This document shows positions 27,622-37,014 of a stretch of 64,000 nt of DNA, piece by piece. The notes under the pieces are model-generated. The model worked only from the letters and a program-made list of their open reading frames with translations, did not search any database and was not told where the DNA came from. The position numbers and the translations under genes are program-made. Every line of letters starts with the position of its first letter. Position 1 is the first letter of the stretch. This DNA is from Saprospiraceae bacterium (GTDB lineage Bacteria > Bacteroidota > Bacteroidia > Chitinophagales > Saprospiraceae). The stretch is taken from contig JADKBV010000011.1 in NCBI GenBank assembly GCA_016714895.1, forward strand, positions 1,240,001-1,304,000, written 5' to 3'.

Positions 27622-30600
27622 ATGCTTAAAAAGAAAAGTGTTAAACCCACAAAAGGCTTTGAATCAATCACTATAAGCCTGAGTTCTCCGGATGAAATTC
27701 TGGAAAGATCTTATGGAGAGGTGTTGAAACCGGAAACCATCAATTACCGTTCCTATAAACCTGAAAGAGATGGTTTGTTTTGTGAACGTATATTCGGACC
27801 GGTAAAAGATTATGAATGTTTTTGCGGTAAATACAAAAGAATCCGATACAAAGGTATCGTTTGTGACAGATGCGGTGTGGAAGTCACAGAAAAAAAAGTC
27901 AGAAGGGAAAGAATGGGCCACATTAAACTGGTCGTTCCTGTTGTCCATATCTGGTTTTTTAAATCTTTACCGAATAAAATCGGCTATTTATTGGGTTATT
28001 CTTCTAAAAAGCTTGAATCAGTTATATATTACGAAAGATATGTTGTGATTCAGCCGGGTGTAAAAGAAGGAGAAGTCAACAAACACGATTTATTGACGGA
28101 AGAAGAGTATTTCGAGTTGATGGACACTTTGCCAAGAGAAAATCAGGCATTGGATGATTCTGACCCGATGAAGTTTATAGCTAAAATGGGAGCGGAAGCT
28201 GTCAAAGACCTTTTAGAAAGAATTGATCTGGATGAATTGTCTTTCGAGCTGAGACACCAGGCTGCTAATGAAACATCTCAGCAAAGAAAATCAGAAGCAC
28301 TCAAAAGATTGCGTGTTGTTGAGGCATTCAGAGATGGCATGAAAAATACAGATAACAGACCTGAATGGACGGTTATTCAATATCTGCCGGTTACTCCTCC
28401 GGAACTGAGACCATTGGTTCCTTTGGATGGTGGACGTTTTGCTTCTTCTGACTTAAATGATTTATACAGAAGGGTAATCATCAGAAATAACCGTTTAAAA
28501 AGGTTATTGGAAATCAAAGCACCTGAAGTCATCCTCAGAAATGAAAAAAGAATGCTTCAGGAAGCTGTCGACTCTTTGTTTGACAACTCCAGAAAATCCA
28601 ATGCAGTTAAAGCTGAAGGAGGACGTTCACTTAAATCTTTGAGTGATGTTCTGAAAGGTAAACAAGGACGTTTCCGTCAAAACCTTTTGGGTAAAAGGGT
28701 AGACTATTCAGGACGTTCTGTTATCGTGGTTGGTCCTACACTTTTATTACATGAGTGTGGTATTCCAAAAGCGATGGCTGCGGAATTATTCAAACCTTTT
28801 ATCATCAGAAAACTGATAGAAAGAGGTATTGTTAAAACGGTAAAATCAGCTAAAAAACTTGTCGATAAAAAGGATTCCGTTATTTGGGAAATCCTCGATA
28901 ATATATTAAAAGGTCACCCGGTTTTATTAAACAGGGCTCCTACATTGCACAGACTTTCTATCCAGGCTTTCCAGCCGAGATTGGTGGAAGGTAAAGCGAT
29001 TCAATTACACCCACTTGTTTGTGGTGCCTTCAACGCTGACTTTGACGGTGACCAGATGGCAGTACACGTTCCATTGGGACACGCAGCCATATTGGAAGCT
29101 CAGATTTTGATGTTGTCTGCTCACAATATGCTCAACCCTCAGGATGGTTCGCCGGTAACCTTACCTTCTCAAGACATGGTTTTGGGATTGTATTACCTTA
29201 CCAAACCTAAAAAATCAGCCGGAGAAATCAAAGTTGCCGGAGAAGGAAGAACATTTTATTCTGATGAAGAAGTTATCATTGCTTTTAATGAAGGTAAAGT
29301 TGACCTTCATGCAGTCATCAAAGTACGTGCGAAAGTAGAAGGTGACAATGGTGACTTGGTTACTAAAGTCATTGAAACCACAGTAGGTCGTGTGATTTTT
29401 AATCAGGCAACGCCAAAAACGGTACCGTTTGTCAATCAGTTGATGACCAAAAAGAGTTTGAAAAAAATTATCGCCGATATTATCAACAGAACGGATTTTG
29501 CAGAAACAGCAAAATTTTTGGATAGTATCAAAGATTTGGGTTTCTTCTGGGCCTATAAAGGTGGTTTGTCCTTCAACCTGGGTGATTTAATTACGCCTTC
29601 TATCAAAGAACAAACGTTGATTGATGCACAGGAGGAAGTAGATGAAGTTTGGGAAAATTATAATATGGGTTTGATTACGCCTAATGAAAGGTACAATCAG
29701 GTCATTGATAAATGGACCTTTGCGGATAATAAAATTACAGACAACCTGATGCGTGAAATCGCGCTTCATAAACAAGGATTTAATTCTGTGTATATGATGC
29801 TTGACTCAGGTGCCAGAGGTAGTAAACAACAGATCAAACAGTTGTGTGGTCTGAGAGGATTGATGGCTAAACCAAGAAAATCCGGAGATACGGGTGGAGC
29901 GATTATCGAAAACCCGATTCTTGCAAACTTCCTTGAAGGTTTGTCGGTTTTGGAATATTTTATCTCTACACACGGTGCGAGAAAAGGTTTGGCGGATACA
30001 GCCTTAAAAACAGCCGATGCGGGTTATCTTACCCGACGTTTGGTTGACGTGGCTCAGGATGTTATCATTACTGAAAAAGATTGTGATACATTAAGAGGTA
30101 TTGATACAGAAGCATTAAAAGATAATGAAAATGTTATCGAAACGTTGACTTCCAGAATTATCGGACGTTATTCATTACATTCTATTTCTGATCCGGTAAC
30201 GGATGAGTTAATAATGGAAGCCGGTGAATATATCTCTCCTGAAGTAGCGGACAATATCGAAAAAGCCGGTATAGAAAAAGTGACTATCCGTTCAGTATTA
30301 ACCTGCGAAACCAAAGTAGGTGTTTGTGCCAAATGTTATGGTAAAAATCTGGCAACGGGAAGAATTGTGGAGAAAGGTGATGCCGTTGGTATCATTGCTG
30401 CACAAAGTATCGGTGAACCGGGAACTCAGTTGACCTTGCGTACCTTCCACGTGGGTGGTATTGCATCGGTATCAAAAACTGAATCTGAAATATCTTCCAA
30501 ATTTGAAGGAGTTATCGAGTTTGACAGTATCAAAGTAACCACTCAGGTTGAAGGTGGTGTTCAGCATCAGGTAGTTCTTTCCCGTTCAGGAGAAATCAGG

Positions 30601-31869
30601 GTAGTCGATCCGGAATCCAAAAAAGTTTATAATTCATACTTTATTCCTTACGGATCCAATCTTTTGGTAAAGGATGGTCAGAAAATCGACAAAGGTCAGG
30701 CAATCTGCGCATGGGACCCGTTCAATAACCTGATTATCTCAGAATTCGGAGGTATCACCAAGTTTGAGGATTTGGATGAAGGGGTGACCTACAGGGTAGA
30801 AAGAGATGACCAGACAGGTTATGCTGAAAAAGTCATCATCGAACCAAAAAATAAAAAGAAAATTCCGGTTGTAAAAATTGTTTCTCCTGGTGGTGAAGAA
30901 TTAAAATCATACAACCTTCCGGTAGGTGCTTATATCACAGTCGATGATAATGAAGAAGTACTTCCGGGTCAAAAGATTGTAAAAATCCCGAGAAATCTTG
31001 GTAAAATCCAGGATATCACGGGTGGTCTTCCGAGGGTAACTGAATTATTTGAAGCCAGAAATCCTTCTAACCCATGTGTTACCGCTGAAATTGATGGTAT
31101 CGTAACCTATGGTAAAATCAAAAGAGGTAACAGAGAGATTTTTGTGGATGACGAAAAAACCGGCCAAAGAAGAAAATATCTTGTCGGACTTTCCAAACAC
31201 TTACTCGTTCAGGAAGGTGACTTCGTAAGAGCAGGTAGTCAGATGACTGACGGTGCCATTGCACCATTGGATATTCTGAATATTAAAGGACCTTTCGCTG
31301 TTCAGTCTTATCTCGTAAACGGAGTTCAGGAAGTTTACCGGTCTCAGGGTATTGCGATCAATGACAAACATATTGAAGTTATCGTCAGACAAATGATGAG
31401 AAGGGTAGAGATCATTGATCCGGGAGATACAACTTTCCTCGAAGGTGAAGCGGTCGACAGACATGAGTTCAACGAGCAGAATGATTGGATATACGACAAA
31501 AAAGTTGTTGTTGAGCCCGGAGACAGTGCCAATTTAAAGGCTGGTCAGATCGTTTCCATAAGACAATACCGGGAAGAAAATTCAAACCTTAAAAGGAATG
31601 ATAAAAAACTGGTAGAAGTAAGAGACGCCATACCGGCTACTTCAACTATCTTGTTACAAGGTATTACCAGAGCATCCCTTGGTGTTGAAAGTTGGATTTC
31701 AGCAGCTTCCTTCCAGGAAACAACCAAAGTATTGAGTACGGCGGCGATTGCAGCCAAACGGGATTCACTTTCCGGTCTGAAAGAGAATGTTATTGTTGGT
31801 AAAAATATCCCTGCAGGAACAGGTATGAGGGAATTTAAAAACCTTGTAGTAACATCTGAAAACAGATAA
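27622..31869 (+). CDS. rpoC: DNA-directed RNA polymerase subunit beta'
   Basis: 1415 residues. The N-terminal zinc ribbon (CFCGKYKRIRYKGIVCDRCG) and the second cysteine cluster (LTCETKVGVCAKCYG) are complete. The catalytic magnesium loop NADFDGDQMAVH, the bridge helix and trigger loop region (IGEPGTQLTLRTFHVGG) and the C-terminal clamp segment are all recognisable. It starts 33 nt after rpoB and ends before a strong hairpin terminator. Confidence 0.99.
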   Translation: MLKKKSVKPTKGFESITISLSSPDEILERSYGEVLKPETINYRSYKPERDGLFCERIFGPVKDYECFCGKYKRIRYKGIVCDRCGVEVTEKKVRRERMGHIKLVVPVVHIWFFKSLPNKIGYLLGYSSKKLESVIYYERYVVIQPGVKEGEVNKHDLLTEEEYFELMDTLPRENQALDDSDPMKFIAKMGAEAVKDLLERIDLDELSFELRHQAANETSQQRKSEALKRLRVVEAFRDGMKNTDNRPEWTVIQYLPVTPPELRPLVPLDGGRFASSDLNDLYRRVIIRNNRLKRLLEIKAPEVILRNEKRMLQEAVDSLFDNSRKSNAVKAEGGRSLKSLSDVLKGKQGRFRQNLLGKRVDYSGRSVIVVGPTLLLHECGIPKAMAAELFKPFIIRKLIERGIVKTVKSAKKLVDKKDSVIWEILDNILKGHPVLLNRAPTLHRLSIQAFQPRLVEGKAIQLHPLVCGAFNADFDGDQMAVHVPLGHAAILEAQILMLSAHNMLNPQDGSPVTLPSQDMVLGLYYLTKPKKSAGEIKVAGEGRTFYSDEEVIIAFNEGKVDLHAVIKVRAKVEGDNGDLVTKVIETTVGRVIFNQATPKTVPFVNQLMTKKSLKKIIADIINRTDFAETAKFLDSIKDLGFFWAYKGGLSFNLGDLITPSIKEQTLIDAQEEVDEVWENYNMGLITPNERYNQVIDKWTFADNKITDNLMREIALHKQGFNSVYMMLDSGARGSKQQIKQLCGLRGLMAKPRKSGDTGGAIIENPILANFLEGLSVLEYFISTHGARKGLADTALKTADAGYLTRRLVDVAQDVIITEKDCDTLRGIDTEALKDNENVIETLTSRIIGRYSLHSISDPVTDELIMEAGEYISPEVADNIEKAGIEKVTIRSVLTCETKVGVCAKCYGKNLATGRIVEKGDAVGIIAAQSIGEPGTQLTLRTFHVGGIASVSKTESEISSKFEGVIEFDSIKVTTQVEGGVQHQVVLSRSGEIRVVDPESKKVYNSYFIPYGSNLLVKDGQKIDKGQAICAWDPFNNLIISEFGGITKFEDLDEGVTYRVERDDQTGYAEKVIIEPKNKKKIPVVKIVSPGGEELKSYNLPVGAYITVDDNEEVLPGQKIVKIPRNLGKIQDITGGLPRVTELFEARNPSNPCVTAEIDGIVTYGKIKRGNREIFVDDEKTGQRRKYLVGLSKHLLVQEGDFVRAGSQMTDGAIAPLDILNIKGPFAVQSYLVNGVQEVYRSQGIAINDKHIEVIVRQMMRRVEIIDPGDTTFLEGEAVDRHEFNEQNDWIYDKKVVVEPGDSANLKAGQIVSIRQYREENSNLKRNDKKLVEVRDAIPATSTILLQGITRASLGVESWISAASFQETTKVLSTAAIAAKRDSLSGLKENVIVGKNIPAGTGMREFKNLVVTSENR

Positions 31870-31902
31870 AAGCCATCATTTTGGTTTGAATTTAAATTGA
31901 TT

Positions 31903-31954
31903 TGATCAGGATCATGTTAGGTGAAACAATCACAAAAATGATCCTGATCATTTT
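31903..31954 (+). terminator. Terminator after rpoC
   Basis: A perfect 13-bp stem TGATCAGGATCAT (31903-31915) / ATGATCCTGATCA (31938-31950) with a 22-nt loop is followed by TTTT. It lies 34 nt after rpoC and closes the rplK-rpoC unit. The T-run is short. Confidence 0.75.
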
Positions 31955-32057
31955 ATATAGCTTAAAAAGGTCTGATTGTTGTTAAAATATTATCTTTTTT
32001 GACCTTTTACAAAAAATATTTTTGCAAAAGAATAGTACTAAAATCAATAATTAGTTG

Positions 32058-32065
32058 TACTTTTG
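32058..32065 (+). promoter_or_regulatory. -7 element TACTTTTG upstream of bL25
   Basis: TACTTTTG fits TAnnTTTG and lies 33 nt before the ATG at 32098. A second match, TATTTTTG, is at 32017-32024. No TTG stands at the ideal spacing from the nearer element. An independent promoter is expected because a terminator separates this gene from rpoC. Confidence 0.55.
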
Positions 32066-32097
32066 CGCTTCTTTTTAAATAATGAATTTTTTTAATC

Positions 32098-32697
32098 ATG
32101 ACATCTGTAGATATTCAAGGTTCAGTTAGAGCCGGAGTTGGAAAAAAAGTGACTTCATCTGAAAGAAAAAGCGGGTTGATTCCTGCTGTTCTTTATGGAG
32201 GAAACGAGGTCAAACATTTTACCGTTACACCTGCAGCGGTGAAACATCTTGTGTATACTCCCGATTTTAAGTTGGCAAAAATTGAATTGGAAGGCAACAG
32301 ATTTAATGCTATCCTTAAACAAGTTCAGTTTCACCCTGTCACAGATCAGATTATCCATATAGATTTTTTGAGGTTGATTGACAAAACACCTATTAAAGTG
32401 GATGTTCCTTTGAGATTTCAGGGTACTTCTCCGGGTGTTAAAGTCGGTGGTAAATTGATCCAACAGGTCAGAAAAATCACCATTAAAACAACACCTGAAG
32501 CTATGGTTGATGTTTTACATGCTGATATCTCTTCATTAGAGTTGGGTCAAAGTTTGCGTGTAAGAGACGTAAAAGTTCCTTCAGGTGTGGAAATTTTGAA
32601 CAACTCAGCAACTCCTGTTGCTTTGATTGAAATTCCAAGAGCATTAAAAGCAGCAGCTGCGGCAGAAGCAAAAGCAGAAAAAGGAAAGAAAAAATAA
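32098..32697 (+). CDS. rplY: 50S ribosomal protein bL25 (CTC/TL5 type)
   Basis: 199 residues, the long CTC/TL5 form. The N-terminal 5S rRNA-binding L25 domain (~1-90; SERKSGLIPAVLYGGNE, DQIIHIDFLRL) is followed by the beta-barrel TL5 domain (KVDVPLRFQGTSPGVKVGG, SSLELGQSLRVRDVKVP) and a Lys/Ala-rich tail. The usual partner pth is not next to it; a terminator follows. Confidence 0.96.
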   Translation: MTSVDIQGSVRAGVGKKVTSSERKSGLIPAVLYGGNEVKHFTVTPAAVKHLVYTPDFKLAKIELEGNRFNAILKQVQFHPVTDQIIHIDFLRLIDKTPIKVDVPLRFQGTSPGVKVGGKLIQQVRKITIKTTPEAMVDVLHADISSLELGQSLRVRDVKVPSGVEILNNSATPVALIEIPRALKAAAAAEAKAEKGKKK

Positions 32698-32719
32698 TTT
32701 TTCTTTTATACAGTATACT

Positions 32720-32755
32720 AAAGAGGCCTCAAGTAATTGTGGCCTCTTTTTTTTT
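32720..32755 (+). terminator. Terminator after bL25
   Basis: Perfect 9-bp stem AAAGAGGCC (32720-32728) / GGCCTCTTT (32741-32749), 12-nt loop, and a run of Ts to 32755. It lies 22 nt after the stop. Confidence 0.92.
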
Positions 32756-32915
32756 GAAATATTTTAGTAGATATGTTGTTTTACTTTCTTTAGAATGATG
32801 AATAGAATGATTTGAATCGCTAATAGTATCTTTTAAGTCTCACTTTCGTCTGCGGTCAGTTTTTTGACAAAGCAGCTTTGAACATAAAAGGACAACCTTA
32901 AGCTTGATTATTGTT

Positions 32916-33692
32916 TTAGGGCTTTATAGAATCAGTAGGAATAATATTTTTAAACACAGCATAAGGTTTAATTTCTCTGAGATAATCGTTCATTAATTTT
33001 TTTGCATCAGGTGTTTGATTGTGCCTTTCCGGAAATGAAGGAAACACTTTTCTAAAGGTTTGTTGTAGTTTTCTGTCCAACTTTCCTGCCCTAACACAAA
33101 GTATCCTTTAAGTGAATATCCGTTATCTTCCAATCTTTTTTGTGGCTGTATCTGTTTCAGTATATTCGTTTTCCAAAATTCTTCTACTTTTTTTGGCCTG
33201 TTTTGGGTAATTCATGTTATTTCACTGACAGAAAAAAACCTCCGGACTTAAGATGATATTGCTGTAACATGATTCCTTTTTCAAATCTCATATTTTAAAT
33301 AACTCCCTTTGACCAAATGGTATCAAATTTGTCTTCAAAATGCGGCAGGTTGTCCATTGAACATTGTAAATTTTACATTCGATTTTTTAAATCCAAGACA
33401 CTAATATTTAGATTTAGCCTGTCTAAAAACTTAGGAAAAATATCAACAGCGGTAATATGGGAATTTGTATGAGTTGCAAGGGTGATCGTCTGAATACCGA
33501 TTCCAAAACCAAAATTTAATTTTTTTTAGTTTTTATCTTTTGTCACAGAGATACAGTTCAGTGCCTGTAAGTTGTTTTTTTTACTTCCGGGACCTTGTCT
33601 GTCTGTATTTTGATGAAGATCAACTTATAAATCTGTGGATGTCATTATTTTGCAATCTGAGTATTACAAAGATTGAAAAAAGTTGTTTTCAT
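32916..33692 (-). pseudogene. Decayed class I SAM-dependent methyltransferase gene
   Basis: No long frame is open here, but piecewise translation of the minus strand gives, in order and across shifting frames: VDLHQNTDRQGPGSKKN and LQALNC, then FGFGIGIQTITLATH (SAM-binding motif I region), ITAVDIFPKFLDRLN, LPHFEDKFDTIWSKG, KSGGFFLSV, SWTENYNKPLEK and KPYAVFKNI. These follow the order of ~255-residue class I methyltransferases that begin around ELHKxxxRQGPGS and carry GCGxGxQT. Several frameshifts and stops (for example two adjacent stops after the initial MKTTFFNLC) show a pseudogene. It fills most of the 1.2-kb gap between bL25 and the protease gene. I cannot tell whether it decayed in place or arrived already broken. 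Confidence 0.8.
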
Positions 33693-33815
33693 ACTGAAAA
33701 GAAATACAATTTTATTTTAATCAGACCTTATAAAAATTTTACGGAATGTTTCATCGTGTAGGAATTGACACAATCAATTTTATCATAACAACCCAAAAAA
33801 GTAAAGAAGTATAAG

Positions 33816-33867
33816 GATGGGAATCAGAAAAATTTCAAGAATATATTGAATTTTTCTGATTCCCATC
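33816..33867 (-). terminator. Strong inverted repeat after the tail-specific protease gene
   Basis: A perfect 19-bp stem GATGGGAATCAGAAAAATT (33816-33834) and its complement (33849-33867) with a 14-nt loop ends 8 nt beyond the prc stop codon. There is no long T-run after it on either strand, so it may act as an RNA 3'-end stabiliser as much as a terminator. Confidence 0.7.
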
Positions 33868-33874
33868 AGGATGT

Positions 33875-36070
33875 TTATTTTGCCTCAGCGATTTTTTTCT
33901 GCTGTACCGCAAACGACTTTTCAAGTTGAATCATGTCCTTCATAATGAATAACACTTCCTCCAGATATATATCTTTGCGCAAGTCTTTGATAAATTCCTG
34001 ATTCAACGCCTGATTTTTTTCATCCAGGTTGATTTTCTCCAAATCAGAAGTCAGATTACTTATTTCAAGTCCGGCAATTTCATCTTTCATGACAATATCA
34101 TACTTTTTATTGTCTTGTTCCCGCTGATTTCTCATATTGACATAAGAAACTTTTTCCAGTGGCATGGACGTTTTTTCTTTATCTTCTTTAATTTTTAAAG
34201 CACTTTCTTTTATTAAAGAAAATTGTGGGTGTTTGTCAACCCGTGATTTACTTTTGGCTACCAATGCATTTTTTTGAGTCAGTTCTACCACATTCTGGCT
34301 GAATTTTACGGGCTTGATTTCCGTCCAGGTCATGGCATTTTCGTATTCTTTTTCACCGACGTCTATATGTGCATACAAATCAGGAAGCGTAATATCAGGG
34401 ATAACACCTTGTAATTGTGTGGAACCTCCATTGATTCTGTAAAATTTCTGAACCGTCATTTTTACATTGCCTAAAGGTTTTAATTCGCTGTATCCTCGTA
34501 TTGCTCTGTCAAGATCAAAAAATCTCTGTACGGTGCCTTTACCAAAGGTAGGAGTACCGACGACTATGGCTCTTCCGTAGTCCTGCATAGCAGCAGCAAT
34601 AATTTCGGAGGCAGAAGCACTGAATTGATTGACCATAATAACCAATGGACCATCGTACTCTACTGATTTGTTTTTATCCTGATGCACAAAAGGACTGTCT
34701 TCTCTTCCTTTAACCTGGACTATAGGGCCATCTTCCACAAAATAACCGCTCATCTCAACGACATCATTCAAAGAGCCTCCGGAATTATTTCTCAAATCCA
34801 GGATAATGCCGTTTACATCTTCTTCTTTCAGTTTTCTGATTTCCATCAAAACATCATAAGCACAACTGTTGCCACCCTCCAATTCGAATGAAGAATAAAA
34901 TTTTGGCAAGTTGATATACCCGATATTTTTGAGCGTACCCGGAATATTGATCATTACCGATTTGGCTTTGGAATCATCAAGTTGAACTTTATCTCTTTCA
35001 ATTTCAATTTCGACCACACTGTTGTCTTTTTTCTTAATGGTCAGCACGACAACCGTACCCTTTTTACCTCGTACCAGCTGTACAACATCATCCAGACGCA
35101 TTCCTGCAATATCCACTGATTCTTCTCCTTTTTGAGCAACTTTTAAGATGATATCATTATCCTCCAGTTTTTTGGTTTTCCAGGCTGGTCCACCTACGAC
35201 GACACTGGAAACTTTAGTGTATTCACCATCGCTTTGCAGTCTGGCTCCGATTCCTTCCAGTTGTCCACCCATATTAATGTCGAAGTCTTCTTTATCTTTT
35301 GGGCTGAAATAGTCAGTGTGCGGATCAAAATAAGTGGTTATAGAATTCAGGTAAAATTCCATTTTGTCAGAACGCCTCAATTCTTTTAACCTTTTGAAAT
35401 AATTGGTAAAACGTTTTTTAACCTCTTTGACAGCATCTGCTTTCAGTTCTTCTTCGGATTTGATTTCCTCCTTATTTTCTTTTTTATCCTGTGCGGTTGT
35501 TTTGGACACCCAGGTCTGAAGGATGTCGTATTTTAATTCCTGATTCCAGAATTTACGCAATTCTTTTTCATCTTTGGCATACATTCTTTTGTCTCTGTCC
35601 GTTTCGATAATTTCATTTTTATCAAAATCAAAAGGTTTTTCGATTTCTTCTTCGAAAATGATTTTTGCTCTGTCTATAGCTGATTCAGACAATAAAAATG
35701 ATTTGTCGAAAAAATCAAAATTTCTCGCATTGACCTGATCATCTACCAACATTTCAAATTTCTGAAGCTCAACAAATTCCTTTTTAATAAAAAATATTTT
35801 GGATGGGTCCAGTTTTTTGATAAAGTCATCAAAAACTGTTTTGCTGAAGGTATCGTCGATAGGTTTTGGGTTCAGGTGCACCGCCTGAATGGTAGAAATA
35901 ATGCTTTCCAATACCAAACCTTCTTTACTTGGATTGATAATTTTTGGTTGAGCTGCTTTGTACATAAAAAAGCCAAACAAAGCAACGATAATCAGGGAAG
36001 CACTGTAGCGCATGATTTTTGATTTTAAAAATGTCATTAATGGATATTTCTGAAGTGTTTGCTCCGGCAT
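33875..36070 (-). CDS. prc: Carboxy-terminal processing (tail-specific) protease, S41
   Basis: 731 residues. Prc/Tsp is a periplasmic serine/lysine protease that trims or degrades proteins from their C-termini. After an N-terminal membrane anchor (~22-39) come a helical vault domain, a PDZ domain (~268-350; GGQLEGIGARLQ, MRLDDVVQLVRGKKG) and the S41 core. By comparison with E. coli Tsp the catalytic residues are S486 (FSASASE), D497 (MQDYGR) and K511 (FGKGTVQ), all present. Length fits the Tsp group rather than the shorter CtpA. A -7-like TAACTTTG lies 31 nt before the start. Confidence 0.96.
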   Translation of the reverse strand: MPEQTLQKYPLMTFLKSKIMRYSASLIIVALFGFFMYKAAQPKIINPSKEGLVLESIISTIQAVHLNPKPIDDTFSKTVFDDFIKKLDPSKIFFIKKEFVELQKFEMLVDDQVNARNFDFFDKSFLLSESAIDRAKIIFEEEIEKPFDFDKNEIIETDRDKRMYAKDEKELRKFWNQELKYDILQTWVSKTTAQDKKENKEEIKSEEELKADAVKEVKKRFTNYFKRLKELRRSDKMEFYLNSITTYFDPHTDYFSPKDKEDFDINMGGQLEGIGARLQSDGEYTKVSSVVVGGPAWKTKKLEDNDIILKVAQKGEESVDIAGMRLDDVVQLVRGKKGTVVVLTIKKKDNSVVEIEIERDKVQLDDSKAKSVMINIPGTLKNIGYINLPKFYSSFELEGGNSCAYDVLMEIRKLKEEDVNGIILDLRNNSGGSLNDVVEMSGYFVEDGPIVQVKGREDSPFVHQDKNKSVEYDGPLVIMVNQFSASASEIIAAAMQDYGRAIVVGTPTFGKGTVQRFFDLDRAIRGYSELKPLGNVKMTVQKFYRINGGSTQLQGVIPDITLPDLYAHIDVGEKEYENAMTWTEIKPVKFSQNVVELTQKNALVAKSKSRVDKHPQFSLIKESALKIKEDKEKTSMPLEKVSYVNMRNQREQDNKKYDIVMKDEIAGLEISNLTSDLEKINLDEKNQALNQEFIKDLRKDIYLEEVLFIMKDMIQLEKSFAVQQKKIAEAK

Positions 36071-36100
36071 AGACTCCGGATTATAAACTCAAATAATATA

Positions 36101-36108
36101 CAAAGTTA
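36101..36108 (-). promoter_or_regulatory. -7 element TAACTTTG upstream of prc
   Basis: Minus-strand TAACTTTG fits TAnnTTTG, 31 nt from the ATG at 36070. No TTG at the -33 spacing is visible, so the call rests on the -7 match and position. Confidence 0.5.
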
Positions 36109-36197
36109 TGCGAAAAAACCTGTTTTTAACATAAATATAACCAAAAAAATCAAGCTGTTCGACAAATCATGTATTTCAATCGACGACTACGGTACTA

Positions 36198-36803
36198 TTA
36201 ATACAATTTTGCGATACCCAGTTTTTTGTCAGGAGTAATTATAAGATGAAAGTTTTCTTTAAATAACTTTATCGCGATGGCTAATAAAATGATGCCAAAA
36301 ACTTTTCTCAACACAGCTGTTCCTGCATCTCCTAATTTTTCCTTTACATAATCGGAAAAATGTAACACAGCAAAAACTACTACAATATTGATAAAAATTG
36401 AAATCAGGATTTCAAGATTTTCGTACTTTGACTTAAGGGATATCAATGTGGTCATAGTACCTGCACCGGCAATCAACGGAAAAGCAATGGGAACGATTGT
36501 GCCTGTATTAGAACCCGCACTTTCACGGAAAAACCGAACGCCAAGGATCATTTCCAATCCGAGAAAAAACAAGATGATGGAACCTGCTACAGCAAAAGAT
36601 TGAACATCCAGGCCAAACAAAGAAAGTATGACCTCTCCGGCAAACAGGAATGCGATCATAAGACCCATTGAAACCAAAGCAGCCTGCATGGAATCCACGA
36701 CAACACCTTTTTTCTTTAAGTCGATAATGATCGGGATATTGCCCAATATATCAATTACTGAAAATAATATCAATGTGATACTGAGAATATTTTGAAGATT
36801 CAT
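36198..36803 (-). CDS. MarC family integral membrane protein
   Basis: 201 residues with six likely membrane helices (about 5-25, 40-62, 70-90, 105-122, 133-152, 165-185). The family motif FPLIAGAGTMTT is present. MarC proteins (UPF0056) have no proven function; the old link to antibiotic resistance is not upheld. It is transcribed in the same direction as prc with a 127-nt gap and is probably a separate unit. Confidence 0.93.
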   Translation of the reverse strand: MNLQNILSITLILFSVIDILGNIPIIIDLKKKGVVVDSMQAALVSMGLMIAFLFAGEVILSLFGLDVQSFAVAGSIILFFLGLEMILGVRFFRESAGSNTGTIVPIAFPLIAGAGTMTTLISLKSKYENLEILISIFINIVVVFAVLHFSDYVKEKLGDAGTAVLRKVFGIILLAIAIKLFKENFHLIITPDKKLGIAKLY

Positions 36804-36984
36804 ACCGAATAAAATTTTGTATTAAACTATTTTAATAACTGTAAACGGAATTATATATTACATTAGTTTCAGAAACAACCAATGATTGACATTACATTAA
36901 CACATATTCAGAATTTTGGCAAGAGCCAGAATTGCTTCAAATGAAATTTATAATTTAAAAGTACATCAATTTCTACAATTATTG

Positions 36985-36992
36985 TATGTTTG
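36985..36992 (+). promoter_or_regulatory. -7 element TATGTTTG upstream of the symporter gene
   Basis: TATGTTTG matches TAnnTTTG 22 nt before the ATG at 37015. The position supports that ATG against the upstream in-frame start at 36916, which would lie ahead of this promoter. No clear TTG is seen at -33. Confidence 0.5.
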
Positions 36993-37014
36993 TTGTCTAT
37001 TCAACACGAACCAA

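Noticed and set aside
33540..33761. 73-residue plus-strand ORF
   Set aside because: It is antisense to the methyltransferase pseudogene remains (RQGPGS region) and has no protein-like features of its own.
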